This document shows, piece after piece, positions 58,120 to 64,000 of a stretch of DNA of 64,000 nt (position 1 is its first letter; every line of letters starts with the position of its first letter). The translations under genes and the position numbers were made by a program. Origin of the DNA: Phytohabitans suffuscus (lineage in GTDB: Bacteria; Actinomycetota; Actinomycetes; Mycobacteriales; Micromonosporaceae); the NCBI RefSeq assembly GCF_011764565.1, contig NZ_AP022871.1:558001-622000 (forward strand). The letters run 5' to 3'. Below the pieces are notes generated by a model. That model saw only the letters and a list, made by a program, of their open reading frames with translations. It was not told the DNA's origin and did not search any database.

Positions 58120-59127
58120 ATGCCCACATACCGAGAGCAGACGGCGGCCACCGAGCCGCCGCCTGCGCCGAGCATCCCGGCCGACCCCTCAGGGGCGACG
58201 GTTGGCCCGGACACGCTGTCCCGGCAACGGGTCATCCCGCTTCGCCATCCCGGACGCTGGATCGCCGCCCTGGTGGTCACCGTCTTCGTCGCCCAGGTCA
58301 TCGAAAGCGTCGCCACCAACCGGTTCTTCCAGTGGGACCGGTTCGGGTACTGGTTCCTGCGCCCGGTCGTCGTCGACGGGCTGCTGGTAACCCTCGAGGT
58401 GACGGCGTGGACGGCAGTGCTGGGACTCCTGGGCGGCATCGTGCTGGCACTCGGGCGGCTGTCCCGCAATCCCATCTTGTCCACACTCAGCTGGGCCTAC
58501 GTCTGGCTGTTCCGGTCCATCCCCCTGATCGTCGTCCTGCTGTTCCTCTACAACTTCAGCGCCATCTACCCGCAGATCAGCATCGGCGTCCCGTTCGGGC
58601 CCGTCCTCTTCAGCGTCGAGGAGGCCCGGCTCGCGCCAGCCTTCGTCCTGGCCGTGATAGGGCTGACGCTCAACGAGTCCGCGTATGCCGCGGAGGTGGT
58701 GCGCGGCGGGATCCTCTCGGTCGACCGCGGACAGCACGAGGCCGCGGCATCGCTGGGAATGCCAAAGCTCTACCAGTTTCGCCGCATCGTCCTGCCACAG
58801 GCGTTGCGGTCCATCATCCCCAACTACGTCAACCAGCTCATCGGACTCATCAAGGGCACCTCGCTGGTTTTCTACGTGTCACTGCTCGACCTGTTCGGCA
58901 CCGTACAGAGCATGGGCGCCACGTACTCCGGCGACATCGTCCCGCTGCTCATGGTCGCCACAGTGTGGTATGTCATCCTCACCAGCATCGTCTCGGTCGT
59001 GCAGTTCTATGTGGAGCGCTACTACGCCCGGGGTGCGGTAGCGGTGATGCCCCCGACTCCGCTACAGCGGGTCGTCGGGCAGGTGCGCGAAGGCTGGAGC
59101 CTCCTCACCGCGCGAGGCCGGACATGA
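58120..59127 (+). CDS. Polar amino-acid ABC transporter permease
   Basis: A 335-residue HisM/GlnP-type permease. After about 45 polar residues come five membrane helices, with TLNESAYAAEVVRGGILSVD, GQHEAAASLGMPKLYQFRRI and VLPQALRSIIPNYVNQLIGL as the EAA-loop region. It forms an importer with the ATPase and binding protein encoded next (ATGA overlap). Substrates of this class are single polar amino acids, so it may supply Gln or Ser-type precursors or bring the product back in. Confidence 0.88.
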   Translation: MPTYREQTAATEPPPAPSIPADPSGATVGPDTLSRQRVIPLRHPGRWIAALVVTVFVAQVIESVATNRFFQWDRFGYWFLRPVVVDGLLVTLEVTAWTAVLGLLGGIVLALGRLSRNPILSTLSWAYVWLFRSIPLIVVLLFLYNFSAIYPQISIGVPFGPVLFSVEEARLAPAFVLAVIGLTLNESAYAAEVVRGGILSVDRGQHEAAASLGMPKLYQFRRIVLPQALRSIIPNYVNQLIGLIKGTSLVFYVSLLDLFGTVQSMGATYSGDIVPLLMVATVWYVILTSIVSVVQFYVERYYARGAVAVMPPTPLQRVVGQVREGWSLLTARGRT

Positions 59128-59888
59128 CCGCCGTCGCCGTCGAGATCCACAACGCCCACAAGTGGTACGGCACGCGCCACGTCCTCGCCGGCGTCGACCT
59201 CACCATCGCCGCGGGAACCGTCGCCACGATCCTCGGTCCGTCCGGTGCCGGCAAGTCGACGCTGCTGCGGGCCGTCAACCACCTGGAGAAGCTCGACGTC
59301 GGATACGTGAGCCTGAACGGCGAGCCCATCGGCGTGCGCCGCCGCAGCGACCGCCTCAAGGAGCTGAGCGAGCGCGCGATCCTGGCCCAGCGCCGCCGGA
59401 TCGGCTTCGTCTTCCAGAGCTTCAACCTCTTCCCCCACCTCACCGCACTCGAAAACGTCGCGGCCGCGCCGATCGCGACCCGGAGCGCCAGCCGGGAGCA
59501 GGCGCGCGCGGCGGCGCGCGAACTGCTCGACCGGGTAGGACTTGCCGACCGGGCCGACTCCTATCCCCGCCAGCTCTCCGGCGGCCAGCAGCAACGCGTC
59601 GCCATCGCCCGCGCTCTGGCGCTGTCGCCCGGCGTGATCCTGTTCGACGAGCCGACGTCGGCACTGGACCCGGAGCTGGTCGGCGAGGTGCTGCGCGTGA
59701 TGAGAGACCTCGCCAGCACCGGCACCACGCTCATCGTCGTGACCCACGAGCTCGGCTTCGCCCGCGAGGCCGCCGACCTCGTGGTGCTGCTCGATCAGGG
59801 CCGGATCGTCGAGCAGGGCACGCCGGCGGACGTGCTCGACCACCCACGACATCCGCGGACGAGAGAGTTCCTCAGCCACATGCGTTGA
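59124..59888 (+). CDS. Polar amino-acid ABC transporter ATPase (GlnQ-like)
   Basis: A 254-residue ATPase. Walker A GPSGAGKST is near residue 38, FVFQSFNLFPHLTALENV is the Q-loop typical of amino-acid importers, the signature is LSGGQQQRVAIARALA, and Walker B is VILFDEPTSALDPE. An insertion near residues 73-95 (RRSDRLKELSERAILAQRRR) is typical of this subfamily. It overlaps the permease gene. Confidence 0.9.
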   Translation: MTAVAVEIHNAHKWYGTRHVLAGVDLTIAAGTVATILGPSGAGKSTLLRAVNHLEKLDVGYVSLNGEPIGVRRRSDRLKELSERAILAQRRRIGFVFQSFNLFPHLTALENVAAAPIATRSASREQARAAARELLDRVGLADRADSYPRQLSGGQQQRVAIARALALSPGVILFDEPTSALDPELVGEVLRVMRDLASTGTTLIVVTHELGFAREAADLVVLLDQGRIVEQGTPADVLDHPRHPRTREFLSHMR

Positions 59889-59927
59889 GCACCACCCCTT
59901 TCACGAATGCAAGGAGATCGATTCACT

Positions 59928-60941
59928 ATGCGTACCGCCAGACCAGCACGGCTCGCGGCGATCGTCGCCACGACCGTCACCGCCGCCGTCGCGCTCGCCG
60001 CGTGCGGCGACTCGCAGGAACCGACCAACGTCGCCAGCACGGGCGGCTCCGTCGAGGTCACCATCGGCGCACTCTCCAACGGCGTGGCCAAAGAGGTCAC
60101 GCTCACGGTCAAGCGGGTCGATTCCATCCGGGCGCAACTACCCGCCGAAGTACGGGACAGCGGCACGCTCGTAATCGGCCTCGGCGAGCTCCCGAACGGG
60201 ACACCGCCGCTGGGCTACATCGGGGAGGACCAGAAGACGTTTACCGGTTCGGAGCCCGACCTCGGCAGGCTGGTCGCGGCCGTCCTCGGCCTCACCCCGA
60301 AGTACGAGAACTCCACCTGGGAGAACCTCTTCGTCGGCATCGACGGCGGCCGTAGCCACGTCGGCATCGACAACATCACGGTCACCGAGCAGCGCAAGCT
60401 CAAGTACGACTTCGCCTCCTACCGCGAAGACAACCTCGCCTTCGAGGTACGCGGCGACGACAGCTGGAACTTCGACGGGACCGCGCAGAGCCTCGCCGGC
60501 AAGACAGTGTCCGTCGGCGCCGGTACCAACCAGGAGAAGATCCTGCTCCAGTGGCAGAGCGAGCTCAAGGCGCAGGGGAAGACGCTGACCGTGAAGCACT
60601 TCCCCGACTACAACACGATGTACATCGCGCTGGCCGGTCGCCAGATCGACATCGTGTTCCGTCCCAACCCGTCGATCGCCTACCACATGGCCCAGGTCGC
60701 CGATACCCCAAACCCCACCCGCAACGCCGGCACGTACTCCGGCGCCGGCAAGACCCTGCAGGGCCTGATCGCCGCCACCGTCAAGAAGGACAGCGGTCTG
60801 GCCAAGCCGATCGCCGACGCGATCAACCATCTAATCCAAAATGGACAGTACGCCACCTGGCTCGACGCCTGGGGCCTGGCCAACGAGAAGGTCGCCACGT
60901 CGGAGGTCAACCCACCCGGACTGCCGCTGAGCAACAGCTAG
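59928..60941 (+). CDS. Amino-acid ABC transporter substrate-binding lipoprotein
   Basis: A 337-residue lipoprotein with the lipobox VALAACG near residue 26. The SBP_bac_3 fold is shown by LVIGLGELPNGTPPLGYIGE, VGIDNITVTEQRKLKYDFA and LAGKTVSVGAGTNQEKILLQ. The family binds polar amino acids. The ATG at 59928 follows GCAAGGAG. It completes the importer with the two preceding genes. Confidence 0.88.
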   Translation: MRTARPARLAAIVATTVTAAVALAACGDSQEPTNVASTGGSVEVTIGALSNGVAKEVTLTVKRVDSIRAQLPAEVRDSGTLVIGLGELPNGTPPLGYIGEDQKTFTGSEPDLGRLVAAVLGLTPKYENSTWENLFVGIDGGRSHVGIDNITVTEQRKLKYDFASYREDNLAFEVRGDDSWNFDGTAQSLAGKTVSVGAGTNQEKILLQWQSELKAQGKTLTVKHFPDYNTMYIALAGRQIDIVFRPNPSIAYHMAQVADTPNPTRNAGTYSGAGKTLQGLIAATVKKDSGLAKPIADAINHLIQNGQYATWLDAWGLANEKVATSEVNPPGLPLSNS

Positions 60942-60967
60942 TCCACTCTCGACAGAGGAGGCAAGTG

Positions 60968-61649
60968 ATGGGTGTATCGAGTTGGCGGATCCTCGACGGC
61001 GAAGACCCTGATTTCGCAATGTCCACACGGGTCAGGCAACGCGCCTGGGTAAGCCAGCTGCGGCCACTGATCGCCGAGTTCAGCCGCCCCGGCGACACGG
61101 TCTTCGACCCATTCGCCGGCTGGGGTTCGACCCTTGTCGCGGCGGCGGTCGAGGGCCGGCACGGAATCGGTCTGGAGATCTCGGAGGAACGCGTCACGGA
61201 GGCGCGCGAACGGCTCGCCGCGTACCCGGACCAGACGATGCTCTGCGGCGACGCCCGCAAGCCCCCGGTGCCCGACGAGTCGGTCGACCTCGTGCTCTGC
61301 GACCTTCCGTACTTCGGCACCAGCCCCGAGGGGCGTCGGCGGACGACGGCACGTTCTACGCGCTGGAGGAGTACGACAACTACCTCTACGCGCTGGACGA
61401 GGCATTCGCGCAGGTGTCCAGGGTGCTGCGCCCGGGGCACACGCGGTCGTCTGCGTGCAGAACAGGCGCGTGGCGGGCCGATTCGTGCCGCTCGCGTGGG
61501 ACACCGCACGCGTCCTCAGCAGGTACCTTGTGCTCGGCGACGAGCGGATCCACCTCTACAAGAAAGCCGCGAGCGGCGGCGACCCGACGGTAACCAACCG
61601 TGCGCACGAGTACCTTGTCGTCGGCAGAAAGCCGCTCGACGGAGAGTAG
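60968..61649 (+). CDS. DNA-methylase-like SAM-dependent methyltransferase, two frameshifts
   Basis: About 227 residues after restoring bases in G runs at 61330-61333 and 61434-61437. Motif I is DTVFDPFAGWGSTLVAAAVE, and the amino-methyltransferase motif IV appears as DLVLCDLPYFG. The end reads VTNRAHEYLVVGRKP. These are features of the N4/N6 DNA methylase fold (pfam N6_N4_Mtase), which also includes RNA and a few small-molecule enzymes. No restriction enzyme gene is nearby. The close spacing (26 bases) after the importer suggests a pathway role such as N-methylation; that is inference. Confidence 0.72.
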
Positions 61650-61658
61650 ACGTCCGGT

Positions 61659-61693
61659 CTCCTCCACGATTCGGACCGGGAATCGTGGAGGAG
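61659..61693. terminator. Hairpin terminator after the methyltransferase gene
   Basis: CTCCTCCACGATTC (61659-61672) pairs perfectly with 61680-61693 around a 7-base loop, 10 bases after the stop. It probably ends the long operon that starts with the NRPS gene. Confidence 0.75.
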
Positions 61694-61796
61694 CCGACAC
61701 ATGGGGTTCCGGGTGGGCATCGGGTTCCGGATGGGCGTCCCGTTACGGCCTCGATCACACGAATAGCCCATTTCGCCGATAGGTAGGGTAGAGAAC

Positions 61797-62594
61797 ATGG
61801 ACGCCACAGTCCGCTACGGCGACCCCGCCGCCACCCTCGGCGTACTCAACGACGTGATCAGCCTGCAGCTGGCACACCGTTCGGTGCGCAAGTTCGGCGC
61901 GCGTGACGTCACCGACGACGAGCTGGCCGCGCTGGTCGCCGCCGCGCAGTCCGCACCGACCTCCTCCAACCTGCAGTCCTGGAGCGTGGTGGCCGTCCGG
62001 GAGCAGTCCCGCAAGACCCGGCTGGCCGGGCTCGCCGCCAACCAGGCCTTCATCGCGCAGGCACCGCTCTTCCTGGTGTGGGTCGCCGACCTCAGCCGGG
62101 CCAACCGGCTGGCCGAGCGCGCGGGTGTCGAGGTCGCCGCCACGGACTACCTCGAGGCCACGCTCCTCGGCGTCATCGACGCGGCACTGGCCGCCCAGAA
62201 CGCGGCGGTGGCAGCGGCCTCACTCGGCCTCGGCACCGTCTTCGTCGGCGCGATCCGCAACCATCCCGAAGAGGTCGCCGCCGAACTCCGGCTGCCACCG
62301 AATGCGATGGCCGCGTTCGGCATGGCCGTCGGCACGCCGGACGCCACCGAGAACGCCGGTATCAAACCCCGCCTGCCACAGGCCGCGGTGATGCACCAGG
62401 AGCGGTACGACGCCGACACCGCCGACGCGCACATCGCCGCGTACGACGAGCGGCTTACCGCCTACAACACCCGGTACGGGCTGGCTGGCAACTGGAGCGA
62501 CCGGGTACTCGCCCGACTCCGGGGCCCGGCATCGATGTCTGGACGGCACCGGCTGCGGCAGACGCTCGAACGTCTGGGCCTGCCCTCCCGCTAG
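61797..62594 (+). CDS. NADPH-dependent nitroreductase-family oxidoreductase (NfsA/Frp-like)
   Basis: A 265-residue FMN enzyme. FMN-binding HRSVRKF is near residue 24, APTSSNLQSWSVVAVRE follows, and SLGLGTVFVGAIRNHPEEVA is typical of the NfsA/FRP group. It could reduce quinone-like, nitro or azo groups. It lies beyond the operon terminator, so pathway membership is less sure; a redox role on a pyridone or quinone-imine product would fit. Confidence 0.82.
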   Translation: MDATVRYGDPAATLGVLNDVISLQLAHRSVRKFGARDVTDDELAALVAAAQSAPTSSNLQSWSVVAVREQSRKTRLAGLAANQAFIAQAPLFLVWVADLSRANRLAERAGVEVAATDYLEATLLGVIDAALAAQNAAVAAASLGLGTVFVGAIRNHPEEVAAELRLPPNAMAAFGMAVGTPDATENAGIKPRLPQAAVMHQERYDADTADAHIAAYDERLTAYNTRYGLAGNWSDRVLARLRGPASMSGRHRLRQTLERLGLPSR

Positions 62595-62611
62595 CCAGGC
62601 TGGAACGTGGC

Positions 62612-62635
62612 GCGGACCGGTCCCGCCAGGTCCGC
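62612..62635. terminator. Short hairpin between convergent genes
   Basis: GCGGACC (62612-62618) and GGTCCGC (62629-62635) form a 7-bp stem just after the nitroreductase stop and before the end of the minus-strand monooxygenase gene. It is a weak terminator candidate. Confidence 0.4.
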
Positions 62636-62689
62636 ACGGTGTCCTGGCTGATCGACAGCGGGCAGCCGCTGCGGCTGGACGACCACCGG

Positions 62690-63706
62690 TCAGGTGTCCA
62701 CCTGCTGCCAGCCGAGGGCGGGCCCGAGACGGGTCGCCATGTCGGTGAGTATCTGCTCGTAGTCGGCGTGTTCGAAGGTGAACGGGAGAGCGAAGGCGAC
62801 CTCGTCCACCTCCCGGAACGCGGCGTCCGCGTGCAGCCGCTCGGCGACCTCGGCTGAGCTGCCGACCAGGTCCCGCGCGAACATCAGCCGTGCCGGTCCC
62901 TGCGGCGTGGCGGTGCGCGGCGTCCGCGCGGCGGCGTACTCCCGATACTTCGCCCGCTGCCGCGGCGACGCGCTGTCGGTAGGGATGACCACGAGCCCCT
63001 GGCAGACACGAGCGCGCTCGCCATCAGGATGGTTACCGCGGAACGCGCGTATGTGAGAGAGCTGTACCTCGGTGAAGTCTTCGGACTCCTCGGCCTTGAC
63101 GACGCTGCTGGTCAGGAAATTCATCCCCTGCTCGCCGGCCCACCGCGCCGAACGCAGACTGCCGCCGCCGTACCACATACGGCTTCGGAGGCCCGGTGAA
63201 TGCGGCTGGACGCGGTCGGAAAAGACCTCGAAGCCCTCGACGCCGCTGAAATCGGTGGCCGGCTCCCCACCGACGAGTGCGAGCAGTCGACGCACCCGCT
63301 CGTGGCTGAAGTCCTCACGGTCCGCCGTGTTCGGATACAGCGCCTGCTTGACGTTGTCATAGTGCATCGGTGGACCGACGCTGACGCCCGGATTGAGCCG
63401 CCCGCCGCTGAGGACGTCGACCGTCGCGAGGTCTTCGGCCAGACGTAGCGGATTCTCCCAGCCGAGCGGGGTGACGGCCGTGCCGAGCTCGATCCGGCGC
63501 GTGCGTTGGGACGCGGCGGCGAGGACGGTAAGCGGGGAGGAGATCCCGTACTGCAGGTGCCGGTGCCGCACCCAGGCACTGTCAAAGCCCAGCCGCTCCC
63601 CGAGCTCGATGATCTCCAGCGTGGACTCGAGCCCCGTGCGGGGATCTGCCGGATCGAAAAGTCCGATGCTCAGGAAGCCCAGCTTCCGCAATGGACGCGC
63701 GGTCAT
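62690..63706 (-). CDS. Luciferase-like flavin monooxygenase (LLM family)
   Basis: A 338-residue TIM-barrel flavoenzyme. Features are LGFDSAWVRHRHLQYGISSP, TRRIELGTAVTPLGWENPLR and DVLSGGRLNPGVSVGPPMHY, all typical of the bacterial luciferase family. The ATG at 63706 follows GAGGA and is preferred to 63715. Members use FMNH2 or F420 and oxidise small molecules. It may be a tailoring enzyme or unrelated to the cluster. Confidence 0.82.
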   Translation of the reverse strand: MTARPLRKLGFLSIGLFDPADPRTGLESTLEIIELGERLGFDSAWVRHRHLQYGISSPLTVLAAASQRTRRIELGTAVTPLGWENPLRLAEDLATVDVLSGGRLNPGVSVGPPMHYDNVKQALYPNTADREDFSHERVRRLLALVGGEPATDFSGVEGFEVFSDRVQPHSPGLRSRMWYGGGSLRSARWAGEQGMNFLTSSVVKAEESEDFTEVQLSHIRAFRGNHPDGERARVCQGLVVIPTDSASPRQRAKYREYAAARTPRTATPQGPARLMFARDLVGSSAEVAERLHADAAFREVDEVAFALPFTFEHADYEQILTDMATRLGPALGWQQVDT

Positions 63707-63715
63707 CGTCCTCAT

Positions 63716-64000
63716 TCTGGCAGCCCGGCTCCCGATTTCCTAGCTTCCCGATAGGAATGGGCAGGGCGTGCCGCGAACACCGGCCGGCTAGCCGCGGACT
63801 GCTCTTCGCGGGACGTCACCGCCGTGTACCCGCCCATGTGGTAGACCAGCCGGCCGGGTACCGTTGGCGGACTGGCTGTCGATCCCGCTCGTCGCGAACG
63901 TCCGCGCCACCTCGTGCTGGCGCACCCCCAGCAGGCGTACGCCGACGTGGGCCGCGCGTTCCACCGTGGGCCAGCGGGGCGCCGGCACGGTGGCGGTGTG
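63716..64000. other. Right edge, no assigned gene
   Basis: The last 285 bases contain a minus-strand open frame of 66 codons (63788-63988) with stretches such as VGVRLLGVRQHEVARTFATS that may be the end of a gene reaching beyond the window. I do not recognise a family. Confidence 0.3.

Noticed and set aside
46870..62594. D-cycloserine-like cluster because of the acetyltransferase, CysK-like and ATP-grasp genes
   Set aside because: The acetyltransferase is CysE-like and not homoserine-type, no arginase-like or racemase gene is present, and a Gln NRPS leads the operon.
1..64000. tRNA or rRNA genes, CRISPR arrays, insertion sequences or phage attachment sites
   Set aside because: No cloverleaf-like sequence, regularly spaced repeats, transposase or complete integrase was seen on either strand.

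Overview
The window is high-GC DNA with strong third-position G/C bias, actinomycete-type ribosome binding sites and Zur- and IdeR-type operators, so the source is most likely a filamentous actinomycete (Micromonospora/Streptomyces-like; the genus cannot be fixed from this window). It holds a metal/heme-uptake region followed by two biosynthetic gene clusters (BGCs), separated by strips of decayed genes.

Region 1 (1-9.3 kb), metal and heme acquisition: a zinc-type binding lipoprotein with a Zur-like box (minus strand, cut by the left edge); an IdeR-boxed HmuTUV-type ABC importer; two surface proteins (a heme-locus secreted protein and an HtaA-WxL protein); a DUF916/WxL-partner membrane protein; and a divergent DUF2470 protein with its own IdeR-like box. 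Region 2 (9.4-12 kb) is a junction of relics: a truncated MerR gene, a ModB fragment and an internally deleted acyltransferase, around one intact DJ-1/PfpI gene.

Region 3 (12.3-42.3 kb) is a halopyrrole polyketide BGC. A prolyl-AMP ligase (code read by eye DLLYLALVCK), a prolyl-carrier dehydrogenase and a discrete PCP make pyrrolyl-S-PCP. A PltA-like halogenase chlorinates it, with a flavin reductase as likely FADH2 source. A two-module and a one-module type I PKS add three C2 units, the pyoluteorin PltB/PltC layout, but the last module ends in a thioester reductase, so release should be reductive. Accessory genes are a CmlS-size halogenase, a halogenase-fold protein without the WxWxIP tryptophans, a bicovalent-FAD oxidase, an ACP plus ketosynthase pair, an InhA/FabI-like enoyl reductase, an MDR oxidoreductase, an SCP2-like protein, a LuxR-type response regulator, an ABC-2 exporter and a cation:proton antiporter.

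Region 4 (44-46.5 kb) has monooxygenase and acetyltransferase relics and a divergent MerR/EamA pair sharing a perfect palindrome. Region 5 (46.9-62.6 kb) is a second, unusual BGC: a glutamine-type indigoidine-synthetase-like NRPS (A with inserted Ox, T, TE) carrying a C-terminal 4-oxalocrotonate-tautomerase-like domain, then serine O-acetyltransferase, an ATP-grasp/cysteine-synthase fusion, two more ATP-grasp ligases, an MFS pump, a cupin, a polar amino-acid ABC importer, a DNA-methylase-like protein and a nitroreductase. I infer that a Gln-derived pyridone/glutarimide ring is joined to O-acetylserine to give a beta-heterocyclyl-alanine, which the ATP-grasp ligases build into a small peptide. 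A luciferase-like monooxygenase closes the window.

Quality note: about 21 conserved reading frames are broken by what is always one missing base, usually in a short G or C run. Restoring the base gives full-length proteins each time, so these look like sequence errors; such genes are annotated as CDS with the break positions.
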